A stretch of 64,000 bases of DNA from Stutzerimonas stutzeri. Its GTDB lineage: Bacteria; Pseudomonadota; Gammaproteobacteria; Pseudomonadales; Pseudomonadaceae. The notes under the pieces are model-generated. The model was given only the letters and a program-made list of their open reading frames with translations. It was not told the origin of the DNA and did not search any database. This document shows positions 52,073 to 60,856 of this stretch, one piece after another. The stretch's first letter is position 1; every line of letters begins with the position of its first letter. Position numbers and translations under genes: made by a program. The stretch lies in NCBI GenBank assembly GCA_002345575.1, contig DDVX01000018.1, positions 124,001 through 188,000 of the forward strand, written 5' to 3'.

Positions 52073-52768
52073 TTACACTTCTGCCGGCAACCGCCAATCG
52101 ATGGGCTCCAGGCCATGCTGGCGGAGAAACTGATTGGCACGACTGAAGTGTCCGTTGCCGATGAAACCGCGATGCGCCGACAGCGGCGATGGATGCACCG
52201 ACTTGAGCTGCAGGTGGCGAGTGGAGTCAATCAGCTTAGCCTTGCTTTGGGCATGGGCTCCCCAGAGCATGAAGACGATATTCGGCCTTTGCTCACTGAC
52301 AATTTCGATAATCCTGTCTGTCAGTCGCTGCCAGCCCATTTTCGCGTGTGAGCCAGCCTGGCCCTGCTCAACCGTGAGCGAGGTGTTGAGCATCAACACG
52401 CCCTGATCCGCCCAGTGCTGCAGATAGCCGTGTCGCGGAATATCCAGATTCAGGTCGCGCTTGAGTTCCTTATAGATATTCTGCAGCGACGGCGGAGGCG
52501 CAACGCCCGGCTGTACCGAAAAGCACAGCCCGTGGGCCTGGCCGGGGCCGTGATAGGGATCCTGACCGAGAATGACCACCCGTACCTGCTCAAGTGGAGT
52601 GGAGTCCAGGGCATTGAAAATCAGCGGGCCGGGCGGATAGATAATCTTGCCAGCGGCCTTTTCACGACGAAGGAAATCGCCGAGCTCACGCATGTAAGGC
52701 TGAGCGAACTCATCGTGCAGCGCTGCCTTCCAGCTCGCCTCGAGCTTGACCGGATGATCCTGACTCAT
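52073..52768 (-). CDS. ung: Uracil-DNA glycosylase
   Basis: 231 aa family 1 enzyme that removes uracil from DNA. The water-activating motif GQDPYHGPGQAHGLCFSV and the HPSPLSAHRGF motif are both intact. LMLNTSLTVEQGQAGSH is the third block. It is convergent with the DUF4142 gene. Confidence 0.97.
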   Translation of the reverse strand: MSQDHPVKLEASWKAALHDEFAQPYMRELGDFLRREKAAGKIIYPPGPLIFNALDSTPLEQVRVVILGQDPYHGPGQAHGLCFSVQPGVAPPPSLQNIYKELKRDLNLDIPRHGYLQHWADQGVLMLNTSLTVEQGQAGSHAKMGWQRLTDRIIEIVSEQRPNIVFMLWGAHAQSKAKLIDSTRHLQLKSVHPSPLSAHRGFIGNGHFSRANQFLRQHGLEPIDWRLPAEV

Positions 52769-52994
52769 TGCCGCTCCTACGGAATTAACGAAAGAAAGTG
52801 TCGACGCTCAAAGCGTGACGGACTGCGAAGAGCTTGATCCTGCGCACTACCCAGTATCAGAAGGTTCCGCTAATGTTGGCCAGCGCACGCCTGGTGCTTC
52901 TACGACCATAGAAAGGGTGACGGGTTGGCGCAGGCCACTGTACAAAAGCGACTCTGCCAAACAAAAAAACAAAAACATAAAAAGGATCATAGTG

Positions 52995-54239
52995 ATGAAA
53001 CGGATTACCCTCTTGGCTCTAGGGCTGGGTTTCTGTCTTACTGCCCAAGCTGCGGACCCCATCAAGCTTGGTCTCAATTATCCCCGCACCGGCAGCTATA
53101 AAGAAGAAGGGTTGGCACAGATGCGCGGCGCTCTGCTTGCCATCGAGGAAATCAACGCCCGTGGAGGCGTGCTTGGCCGTCCACTTGAGATTATCAGCCG
53201 CAACTCAGCTTCGCGCCCGGAAAAGGCAGTGATCAATGTCGACCGACTGGCTGATGAAGGAGCGGCAATGCTCTTCGGCGGCGTATCCAGTGCCGTAGCA
53301 ATCGAGGCCAGCAAGCGCGCCAAGGAGCGCGGCCTGCTCTACTTCGGAACCGTTACTTACTCCAACGACACCACTGGCAAGGGCGGCCACAGGTACATGT
53401 TTCGCGAGTGCAACAACGCCTGGATGAGCGCACGCGTACTGGGTCAGTACCTGAACGAAACCATGCCGAACAAGCGTTACTTCTACCTCACCGCAGACTA
53501 CACCTGGGGCCACACCAGCGAGAGCTCGCTGCGTCAGGCAACCGGCACCACCGATCAGGCCAAGCACCCGGGCGCCAAGACCCCCTTCCCCGGCGCGCGC
53601 CTCTCGGACTTTCGCAAGGCCTTGCAGCAAGCCGAACAAAGCGGTGCCGAAGTACTGGCACTGGTCCTCTATGGCGAAGACATGGTGCGCGCCATGCGCA
53701 TTGCCGATGAAATGGGTCTGAATAAGAAGATGCAGATTGCGGTGCCCAACCTGAGCATGACCATGGTCGAGTCTGCTGGCCCCGATATCATGCGCGGCGT
53801 TCTTGGCACGGAGCCTTGGACCTGGCGCGTTCCGGACATTGAAGGCTCCGAACGCGGCAAGGCCTTCGTGACGAGCTTCGGTGAGCGCTATCAGTCCCAC
53901 CCCTCAAGCTCGGCGGCCATCGCCTACACCATCGTCAATCAGTGGGCCGATGCGGTAACCCGCGCCAGGAGCCTGGACAGCGAGCGACTAATCGCTGCCC
54001 TCGAAGGACATCGCTTTACCTCGCTCAAGGATGAACAGTACTGGCGCGCCTTCGATCACCAGAGCATCCAGACCGTCTACGCTGTAAAGGTGAAGCAGCG
54101 CGAGGAAGTCCTGAAAGATAAATTCAGGCAGGATTACTTCGAAATCGTCCATCGCCTGTCTGGCGAAGAGGCGGCGCCGACTTTGGCTGAGTGGCAGGAA
54201 GAGCGACGCGCGGCCAACCAGCCGCTGCAATTGCAATAA
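52995..54239 (+). CDS. Branched-chain amino acid/amide-type ABC solute-binding protein
   Basis: 414 aa from the ATG at 52995 (AAAAGGATC upstream), giving a clean signal peptide ITLLALGLGFCLTAQAADP. The body is a Peripla_BP_6 type I fold: GLNYPRTGSYKEEGLAQMRG, then AIEEINARGGVLGRPLEII, and AMLFGGVSSAVAIEAS. Ligands in this family include amino acids, urea and amides. No permease or ATPase gene lies beside it, so the transporter partner or a sensory role is open. Confidence 0.82.
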   Translation: MKRITLLALGLGFCLTAQAADPIKLGLNYPRTGSYKEEGLAQMRGALLAIEEINARGGVLGRPLEIISRNSASRPEKAVINVDRLADEGAAMLFGGVSSAVAIEASKRAKERGLLYFGTVTYSNDTTGKGGHRYMFRECNNAWMSARVLGQYLNETMPNKRYFYLTADYTWGHTSESSLRQATGTTDQAKHPGAKTPFPGARLSDFRKALQQAEQSGAEVLALVLYGEDMVRAMRIADEMGLNKKMQIAVPNLSMTMVESAGPDIMRGVLGTEPWTWRVPDIEGSERGKAFVTSFGERYQSHPSSSAAIAYTIVNQWADAVTRARSLDSERLIAALEGHRFTSLKDEQYWRAFDHQSIQTVYAVKVKQREEVLKDKFRQDYFEIVHRLSGEEAAPTLAEWQEERRAANQPLQLQ

Positions 54240-54308
54240 CAGCACCACCGGAATGGTCGACCGGTCATCCCTGTTTTTGCAGGGTCACTGCAACCCCGGC
54301 GCCTCGAG

Positions 54309-54328
54309 GGACTCTGCATGCAGAGTCC
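54309..54328. promoter_or_regulatory. Perfect 20-bp palindrome
   Basis: GGACTCTGCATGCAGAGTCC is an exact palindrome in the gap before the enoyl-CoA hydratase gene, 25 bases from its start. It could be an operator for a dimeric regulator or a hairpin; there is no T-run after it, so it is not a terminator. Confidence 0.45.
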
Positions 54329-54353
54329 TGACCCACCCGCGAGGATCAAATCC

Positions 54354-55172
54354 ATGAGCAACTCACTCGAACCCTACAAGCCCGGCATCTTCGATCTGAC
54401 CCACAAGTTGACCGTCGAGAAACACGGCCATACAGCGCTGATTACCATCAACCATCCCCCAGCTAATACCTGGGACAGGGAATCGCTGATCGGCCTGAAG
54501 CTGCTGATCGAGCACCTCAATCACGACGACGATATCTATGCACTGGTGATCTGCGGGCAGGGCGAGAAGTTCTTCAGTGCGGGCGCTGACTTGAAGCTCT
54601 TCGCCGACGGCGATCGGCTGCGGGCGCGGGAAATGGCGCGTCGCTTCGGCGAAGCCTTCGAGGCTCTGCGTGATTTTCGCGGCGTTTCCATCGCGGCCAT
54701 CAATGGCTTCGCCCTGGGAGGTGGCCTGGAGTGTGCACTGGCCTGCGACATTCGCATTGCCGAACGCCAGGCTCAGCTGGGCCTACCAGAAGCTTCAGTG
54801 GGCCTGCTGCCCTGCGCTGGCGGCACTCAGGCGCTGGCCTGGCTGGTGGGAGAAGGCTGGGCCAAGCGCATGATCCTCTGCGGTGAACGTCTCGACAGCG
54901 AAACCGCATTGCGCATCGGCTTGATCGAACAAGTCGTCGAGCCTGGCGAGTCACGCGGCCATGCGTTGCTGCTTGCCTCAAGAGTCGCTCGGCAAAGCCC
55001 GGTGGCGGTCCGCGCCATCAAACCACTGATAGACAGTGTCCGCCGTCGCGGCCCAGACACCCTGGGAGCCGCCGAGCGTGAAGCCTTCCTCGGCCTGTTT
55101 GAAGCTCAGGACACCCTGGAAGGCGTCAATGCCTTTCTTGAAAAGCGCGAGCCACAGTGGAGAAACCGCTGA
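54354..55172 (+). CDS. Enoyl-CoA hydratase/isomerase family protein
   Basis: 272 aa from the ATG at 54354. Crotonase fold with oxyanion-hole residues in GEKFFSAGADLKLFADGD and the block INGFALGGGLECALACDIRI, followed by LPEASVGLLPCAGGTQALAW with the catalytic Glu region. It hydrates enoyl-CoA in fatty acid or related catabolism; the exact substrate is not determined by the sequence. Confidence 0.85.
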   Translation: MSNSLEPYKPGIFDLTHKLTVEKHGHTALITINHPPANTWDRESLIGLKLLIEHLNHDDDIYALVICGQGEKFFSAGADLKLFADGDRLRAREMARRFGEAFEALRDFRGVSIAAINGFALGGGLECALACDIRIAERQAQLGLPEASVGLLPCAGGTQALAWLVGEGWAKRMILCGERLDSETALRIGLIEQVVEPGESRGHALLLASRVARQSPVAVRAIKPLIDSVRRRGPDTLGAAEREAFLGLFEAQDTLEGVNAFLEKREPQWRNR

Positions 55173-55175
55173 GGC

Positions 55176-55598
55176 TCAGTGGCGCCGATAACCGCGCTGC
55201 GGATTGAAATCACGACGCTGTGGTGGCCGGTAATCACGGCCCTGCCGCGGACCATGATCCCGACTATAGTTCCCTGACCGCCGTTCATGCTGCCAGCGCT
55301 GCGAGTGATTGATACTCGGCTGGCGCCCATTGTTCCAGCGCTGCGGACGATCAAAATTGCGATGCCGGTCGTAATACTGTGGCGGCAGCTGCCCCTGATA
55401 ACGCGGTGGCAGATTTTGCTGATACTGACGGTGCTGAGGGTAAGGGCTGCGCGGATCGTACCGATACGAACCACTGCCGATGCGATAGCTATTTCCGTCC
55501 GGCTGATAAACCCAGACGCGTCCCGGCGTATCAGCCTGCACCGGCAGCGCCAGGCTCAGGGCCAAGCCAAGCAACGAAAAAAGGGTTCTGGCATTCAT
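55176..55598 (-). CDS. Secreted basic Arg/Tyr/Gln-rich protein, unknown
   Basis: 140 aa from the ATG at 55598 (GGAGGTATCCG upstream). Signal peptide TLFSLLGLALSLALPVQAD, then a low-complexity tail rich in Arg, Tyr, Pro, Gln and Asn (YRIGSGSYRYDPRSPYPQHR), ending RGYRRH. It resembles the basic repeats of RcnB-like periplasmic proteins, but no RcnB domain is present. Function unknown. Confidence 0.6.
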   Translation of the reverse strand: MNARTLFSLLGLALSLALPVQADTPGRVWVYQPDGNSYRIGSGSYRYDPRSPYPQHRQYQQNLPPRYQGQLPPQYYDRHRNFDRPQRWNNGRQPSINHSQRWQHERRSGNYSRDHGPRQGRDYRPPQRRDFNPQRGYRRH

Positions 55599-55794
55599 CG
55601 GATACCTCCGCAAACGAAGCCGCGACAATCGTCTGCGGCGCTTTTCATCAGACCATAGCCCAGGCATATATGAGCAGCCAACAGACGACCGGCACAACCT
55701 GCGACAGCCAGTCGCGGCTTGTATGGGCGCGACCGCTTGCCGATAATGGCGCCCTTTTAGCCTCGGGCTCATACAGAGCACCACAGGAACCCGC

Positions 55795-56379
55795 ATGACC
55801 GAACTCGCTCTGATCATGGTTAGTGCCATCTTGGTCAACAATTTCGTGCTGGTACAGTTTCTTGGGCTGTGCCCGTTCATGGGCGTTTCGAAGAAGATCG
55901 AAACCGCGATCGGCCTGTCGCTGGCCACGACCTTCGTGCTGACATTGGCAGCGATGTGCAGCTATCTGCTCCAGCAATACGTTCTTAAACCGCTGGATCT
56001 GGAATTTCTCCGCACTATCAGCTTCATCCTAGTGATCGCCGTGGTGGTGCAGTTCACTGAAATGGTGGTGAACAAGACCAGCCCCCTGCTCTATCGCGTA
56101 CTGGGCATCTTCCTGCCGCTTATCACCACTAACTGTATCGTGCTCGGTGTCGCCCTGCTCAATGCCAATAAATCGGAATTCACCTTTATTACCGCCACCG
56201 CTAACGGCTTTGCGGCCGGCCTGGGCTTCTCGCTAGTACTGGTGCTGTTCGCCGCCATGCGCGAGCGCATCGCCATCGCCGACGTTCCCCGCTCATTCCA
56301 AGGTGCGGCCATCGGCATGATCACCGCAGGCATGATGTCACTGGCGTTCATGGGCTTCACCGGGCTGATCAAGCTATGA
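55795..56379 (+). CDS. rnfA: RnfA, electron-transport complex subunit
   Basis: 194 aa with six membrane helices. Family blocks: LVNNFVLVQFLGLCPFMGVS and PLITTNCIVLGVALLNA; the conserved Cys residues of the membrane Fe-S site are present. The Rnf complex couples electron flow between ferredoxin and NAD to ion movement and keeps SoxR reduced. First gene of the operon; it overlaps rnfB by 4 bp. Confidence 0.96.
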   Translation: MTELALIMVSAILVNNFVLVQFLGLCPFMGVSKKIETAIGLSLATTFVLTLAAMCSYLLQQYVLKPLDLEFLRTISFILVIAVVVQFTEMVVNKTSPLLYRVLGIFLPLITTNCIVLGVALLNANKSEFTFITATANGFAAGLGFSLVLVLFAAMRERIAIADVPRSFQGAAIGMITAGMMSLAFMGFTGLIKL

Positions 56380-56951
56380 GCCTGGTGGTGATTGCCGTTC
56401 TTGCCCTGCTGGCGCTGTGTCTGGTATGCGGAGCGATTCTGGGTTTCGCCGCGGTACGCTTTCGCGTCGAGGGCGACCCGATTGCCGAGCAGATCAACTC
56501 CCTGCTACCGCAGACACAGTGCGGACAGTGCGGCTATCCGGGCTGCAAGCCCTACGCCGAGGCCATTGCCGGCGGCGACAAGATCAATAAGTGCCCCCCA
56601 GGTGGCGAGTCCACCATTCAGGCCTTGGCCGACTTGCTGGATGTCGAGCCCGAGCCGCTGGATGCAGTAGAGGGCGAAGTGCCCCCGCGTGTCGCCTATA
56701 TCCGCGAGGCTGAGTGCATCGGCTGCACCAAGTGCATCCAGGCCTGCCCGGTTGACGCCATTGTCGGTGCGGCGAAGCAGATGCACACCGTGATTGTTTC
56801 TGAATGCACCGGCTGCGACCTCTGCGTCGAGCCCTGCCCGGTGGACTGCATCGACATGATCGAACTGGGCAGCAACCTGCAAAGCTGGAAATGGAACCAG
56901 CCCTTGGCACCGGGACAGCTGATCGCCAGTGACCGGGAGCAAGCGGCATGA
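56376..56951 (+). CDS. rnfB: RnfB, iron-sulfur subunit
   Basis: 191 aa. N-terminal membrane anchor (VVIAVLALLALCLVCGAILG), a 4Fe-4S motif CGQCGYPGCKPYAEAI, and two ferredoxin-type clusters CIGCTKCIQACPVDAIVG and CTGCDLCVEPCPVDCI. It passes electrons to RnfC and RnfD/G. Overlaps rnfA and rnfC by 4 bp each. Confidence 0.96.
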   Translation: MSLVVIAVLALLALCLVCGAILGFAAVRFRVEGDPIAEQINSLLPQTQCGQCGYPGCKPYAEAIAGGDKINKCPPGGESTIQALADLLDVEPEPLDAVEGEVPPRVAYIREAECIGCTKCIQACPVDAIVGAAKQMHTVIVSECTGCDLCVEPCPVDCIDMIELGSNLQSWKWNQPLAPGQLIASDREQAA

Positions 56952-59617
56952 CTTCGTTGAGCATCTGGGATATCCACGGCGGCATTCACCCGCCCGAGCG
57001 CAAGGAGCTCTCCAACCGCACACCGGTTCGGCAGATGCCGCTCCCTGCGCGACTGATCCTGCCGCTTGCTCAGCATTTGGGCGCGCCCGCCGAACCCTGC
57101 GTCGTTGTCGGCGAGCAGGTACTCAAGGGCCAGTTGATCGCCGACGCCAGCGGCTTCGTCAGCGCGCCGGTGCATGCCCCAACCTCGGGCACTGTCAGCT
57201 TCGTCGGTCCGCAGCCCTACCCCCACGCGTCTGGCATGTCGAGCAGCGCAATCGTCATCGATAGCGATGGTCGTGACCAGTGGATCGAGCTGCAACCGCA
57301 TGCCGACTATCGCCAGATGCCGCTCGAGCAATTGCTGGACCTGATTCACCAAGCCGGCATCAGCGGTCTCGGCGGCGCGGGCTTTCCGACTGCCGTGAAG
57401 CTCACTGCACCACCGAACCAGACAATTCACACACTGATCATCAACGGCACCGAGTGCGAGCCCTACATCACTGCCGATGACCTGCTGATGCGTGAAAAGG
57501 CGGCAGAACTGGTCAGCGGCTTAGAGATACTTGAACACCTAATCAGGCCGCAGCGTGTGCTGATCGGTATCGAGGACAACAAGCCCGAAGCTATTGAAGC
57601 CGTGCGCGCTGCAATCGGCGACCGACCCTACGTACTCAAGGTCTTTCCCACCAAGTACCCGTCCGGTGGTGAAAAACAGCTGATCCAGATTCTCACTGGC
57701 GAGGAAGTGCCAAGCGGCGGTCTACCCACCGATATCGGCATGCTCTGCCAGAACGTCGGCACCTGCGTAGCGGTCCACGATGCGGTACTGCTGGGCAAGC
57801 CACTAATCTCACGCATCACCACCCTGACCGGTGAAGCGCTTGCACAGCCGATGAACGTCGAAGCGCTGATCGGCACGCCGGTGTCTGAATTGCTGGCTTT
57901 CGCCGGGCTCGACAGCTCCAAGCTCAACCGCCTGATCATGGGCGGCCCGATGATGGGCTTCACCCTGCCCTCGCTGGATGTGCCGCTGATCAAGACCACC
58001 AATTGCTTGCTGGCCAGCACCTTGAAAGAGCTGCCACCGCCACCACCGGCACTGCCCTGCATTCGCTGCGGCGAATGCGCGGAGGTCTGTCCGGCCAGCC
58101 TGCTGCCCCAACAGTTGCATTTCTTCGCCTTGGGTCAGGAGCACGATCAGCTCAAGGCCTACAACCTGTTCGACTGCATCGAATGCGGTGCCTGCGCCTA
58201 CGTCTGCCCATCCAGCATTCCGTTAGTGCAGTACTACCGCGCCGCCAAGGGCGAGATCCGTGCCCTGGAACAGAAGCAGCAGAAGGCAGAACACTCCCGC
58301 CAGCGCTTCGAAATGCGCCAGGAACGCCTGCGCCGCGCCGAAGAGCAGAAAGAAGCCGACCGCCAGGCCCGTGCCGAACGTGCCGCACGCGCCAAGCAGG
58401 CGCAAGCCAGCGCCACGCCCAACCAGGATGACCCGGTCGCTCGCGTTCAGGGGCAGAAGGCAGGGCTTTCCGAAGAGCAGAAGAAACTCAAGATCGAAGC
58501 CAGCATGGCCCAGGTCGCATTGAAGAAAGCCGAGAAGCAGCTCGCCGCCAACGCGACCCCCGAACTGGAGGCGCAGGTCGCCGAACTGCGTCTCGCCGCC
58601 AGTGAAGCGCAGCGGGCACTGGATGCCGCCAACGCCGCCGCACCGGCTGTCGAAGCCGCCGCTCCGGCCAATGACGAAGCACTAAAGAAAGCCAAGATCG
58701 AAGCTGCCATGCTTCGCGCCCAGCTACGCAAGCTGGAGAAGCTGGAAATACGCGACGACGAGCAACAGGCCGAGCTGACGCGCCTGCAAACCCAACTGGC
58801 CCAAGCCGAACAGACACTGGCCGATGCGCAACAAAGCGCACCAGCCGCACCGAAGAAAGCAGCCGATGACGAAGCGCTGAAAAAAGCCAAGATCGAGGCC
58901 GCCATGCTCCGCGCCCAGCTGCGCAAACTGGAAAAGCTGGATACACGCGATGACGAGCAACAAGCGGAACTGACGCGCCTGCAAACCCAATTGGCCCAAG
59001 CCGAACAGACACTGGCCGATGCGCAACAAAGCGCACCAGCCGCACCGAAGAAAGCAACCGATGACGAAGCGCTAAAGAAAGCCAAGATTGAAGCTGCCAT
59101 GCTCCGTGCCCAACTGCGCAAGCTGGAGAAGTTGGAAACACGCGACGACGAGCAACAAGCGGAACTGAGGCGCCTGCAGGCTCAACTGGCTGTGGCCGAG
59201 CAAACTCTCGCCGACGCACAGCGAAACGCAACGGCTGCACCGAAGAAAGCAGCCGGCGACGAAGCATTGAAGAAGGCCAAGATCGAACTGGCGATGAAGC
59301 GCGCCGAGCTGAAGAAAGCCGAAAAGGCCGGCGCCGACGAGGCCGAGCTTGCCAAGCTGCGGGACGCTCTGAGCACTGCCGAAGAGGCTCTGCATACTGC
59401 AGAAGCACAATCTGCCAAGCCCGAGCCAGAGCTGGTTCGCACAGACAAGCGGCCAATTGACGAGCAGGCACGCGCACTGAAGACCGAGATGGCCTTCGCC
59501 CGCGCCGACCTGCGCAAGCTGGAGCGTGATGCCGACGGCGACAGCGTCGCAATCGAAGCGGCCCGCCAGCGCCTGCATGAAGCCGAGCGCAAGCTGCAGG
59601 AACACACTAATCCGTAA
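56948..59617 (+). CDS. rnfC: RnfC, NADH/FMN and Fe-S subunit with long repeat tail
   Basis: 889 aa, much longer than the approximately 450-residue RnfC core. The core has GLGGAGFPTAVKLTAPPNQ (NADH/FMN region) and two cluster motifs CIRCGECAEVCPASLLP and CIECGACAYVCPSSIP. After residue about 440 an Ala/Lys/Glu-rich coiled-coil tail begins, with three nearly identical 65-residue units (DEALKKAKIEAAMLRAQLRK start) and a partial fourth. Long charged tails are known in gammaproteobacterial RsxC. Overlaps rnfB by 4 bp. Confidence 0.95.
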   Translation: MTSLSIWDIHGGIHPPERKELSNRTPVRQMPLPARLILPLAQHLGAPAEPCVVVGEQVLKGQLIADASGFVSAPVHAPTSGTVSFVGPQPYPHASGMSSSAIVIDSDGRDQWIELQPHADYRQMPLEQLLDLIHQAGISGLGGAGFPTAVKLTAPPNQTIHTLIINGTECEPYITADDLLMREKAAELVSGLEILEHLIRPQRVLIGIEDNKPEAIEAVRAAIGDRPYVLKVFPTKYPSGGEKQLIQILTGEEVPSGGLPTDIGMLCQNVGTCVAVHDAVLLGKPLISRITTLTGEALAQPMNVEALIGTPVSELLAFAGLDSSKLNRLIMGGPMMGFTLPSLDVPLIKTTNCLLASTLKELPPPPPALPCIRCGECAEVCPASLLPQQLHFFALGQEHDQLKAYNLFDCIECGACAYVCPSSIPLVQYYRAAKGEIRALEQKQQKAEHSRQRFEMRQERLRRAEEQKEADRQARAERAARAKQAQASATPNQDDPVARVQGQKAGLSEEQKKLKIEASMAQVALKKAEKQLAANATPELEAQVAELRLAASEAQRALDAANAAAPAVEAAAPANDEALKKAKIEAAMLRAQLRKLEKLEIRDDEQQAELTRLQTQLAQAEQTLADAQQSAPAAPKKAADDEALKKAKIEAAMLRAQLRKLEKLDTRDDEQQAELTRLQTQLAQAEQTLADAQQSAPAAPKKATDDEALKKAKIEAAMLRAQLRKLEKLETRDDEQQAELRRLQAQLAVAEQTLADAQRNATAAPKKAAGDEALKKAKIELAMKRAELKKAEKAGADEAELAKLRDALSTAEEALHTAEAQSAKPEPELVRTDKRPIDEQARALKTEMAFARADLRKLERDADGDSVAIEAARQRLHEAERKLQEHTNP
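58673..59257 (+). repeat. Three 195-bp tandem repeats inside rnfC
   Basis: GACGAAGC begins units at 58673, 58868, 59063 and, in a diverged partial copy, 59258; all steps are exactly 195 bp. Units encode a coiled-coil segment of 65 residues. Repeat number is likely to vary between strains by slippage or recombination, without a frame change. Confidence 0.85.
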
Positions 59618-59629
59618 GGAGCGGCTCTA

Positions 59630-59767
59630 GCAGGCCGTTGAAAGATGTAGGCGAGGCAAGTAAGACAAGGCAAAAAAGAGCGAGAAAGCGGAGTTCAGTG
59701 GCCTAAATGAGCATTCCGAGCCTTTTTACGCAGCCTGCCAACGCAGGTAGTTTTTTCAGCGGCCTGC
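59630..59767. mobile_element. MITE-like repeat between rnfC and rnfD
   Basis: 138 bp bounded by inverted GCAGGCCGTTGAAAG and TTTTTCAGCGGCCTGC. The interior holds GTAGGCGAGGCAAGTAAGAC and CCTAAATGAGCATTCCGAG. A longer, more diverged copy lies at 63304-63509. There is no transposase. It opens a 209-base gap in an operon whose other genes overlap. Confidence 0.7.
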
Positions 59768-59826
59768 CGCCACTTCCGGGTAAAGCCCTGATAGCGCAGC
59801 CCGTAGCACATTCCACCGGAGCGCCA

Positions 59827-60855
59827 ATGGCACTGCCACGTATTACTTCACCGCACAGCACCGGCAGCAACCGCACCCAGCGGGTCATGCTGCTGGTGCT
59901 GGCCGCAACCTTGCCGGGCACCATTGTCCTGACCTGGCTCTACGGCCCCGGCACGCTGATCAACCTGTGCTGGGCCAGCGCCGTCGCCCTGGGCTGCGAA
60001 GCACTGATGCTCAAGGCTCGGCGACGTCCGGTGCAGTTCTTCCTACGTGACGGCAGTGCCCTGGTTACGGCCGTGTTGCTGGCCCTGGCCCTGCCGCCCT
60101 ACTCCCCCTGGTGGCTGACGCTGGTCGCCACCGGTAGCGCCATCATCTTCGGCAAGCAGCTCTATGGCGGGCTTGGGCAGAACCCCTTCAACCCAGCGAT
60201 GATCGGATATGTCGTGGTACTGATCTCCTTTCCGGTGGAGATGACTTCCTGGCCAGTGCCCCACGGCGTTGGGTTCGGTGCCGGTCTGCAGCACATCCTC
60301 GGTATCGCCTCAATGCCCGATGGCTGGAGCCAGGCCACCGCGCTGGACGTAATGAAGCTGAACAAGAGCCTGACTCTGGACGAACTCTGGGCCAACCCAG
60401 CCTTCGGGCACTTCGGTGGCATCGGTTCGGAAGTGGTCAACCTGGCATTTCTTGCTGGCGGCCTGTTCCTGCTGCACAAGCGCCTGTTCAGTTGGCACGC
60501 CCCGGTGGGCATGCTCGCTGCTCTGACTCTGATGAGCTTGGTGTTCTGGAACGGTTCCGGCTCCGACAGCAACGGCTCGCCACTGTTTCACCTGCTCAGC
60601 GGCGCCACCATGCTCGGTGCCTTCTTCATCGTCACTGACCCGGTCAGCAGCGCCACCAGTAACCAGGGACGCCTGATCTTCGGCGCTGGCGTTGGCATTC
60701 TCGTCTACGTGATTCGTGCCTGGGGCGGCTATCCCGACGGCGTCGCATTCGCCGTACTGCTGATGAACCTGTCTGCACCCACAATCGACTACTACACCCG
60801 TCCGCGCACCTACGGCCATCGCAAGGCCGAGCGCGGCTTCAAAATGGGCGAATGA
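59827..60855 (+). CDS. rnfD: RnfD, membrane flavoprotein subunit
   Basis: 342 aa from the ATG at 59827 (MALPRITSPHS, with GGAG upstream). The open frame extends 40 codons upstream into the MITE-like repeat, and that part is not native. The FMN-attachment Thr lies in LSGATMLGAFFIVTDPVSS, and the family block KQLYGGLGQNPFNPAMIGYV is exact. Eight to nine membrane helices. Stop at 60855, one base before rnfG. Confidence 0.94.
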   Translation: MALPRITSPHSTGSNRTQRVMLLVLAATLPGTIVLTWLYGPGTLINLCWASAVALGCEALMLKARRRPVQFFLRDGSALVTAVLLALALPPYSPWWLTLVATGSAIIFGKQLYGGLGQNPFNPAMIGYVVVLISFPVEMTSWPVPHGVGFGAGLQHILGIASMPDGWSQATALDVMKLNKSLTLDELWANPAFGHFGGIGSEVVNLAFLAGGLFLLHKRLFSWHAPVGMLAALTLMSLVFWNGSGSDSNGSPLFHLLSGATMLGAFFIVTDPVSSATSNQGRLIFGAGVGILVYVIRAWGGYPDGVAFAVLLMNLSAPTIDYYTRPRTYGHRKAERGFKMGE

Positions 60856-60856
60856 C

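Noticed and set aside
58447..59552. Long minus-strand frames rich in Ala, Ser and Arg over the end of rnfC
   Set aside because: They mirror the rnfC tandem repeats; the Ser/Ala-rich repeats in them are a by-product of the Lys/Ala-rich coding strand.
59707..59826. 40-residue N-terminal extension of RnfD
   Set aside because: It is encoded by the end of the MITE-like repeat and its flank. The family N-terminus begins at 59827, with a ribosome site.
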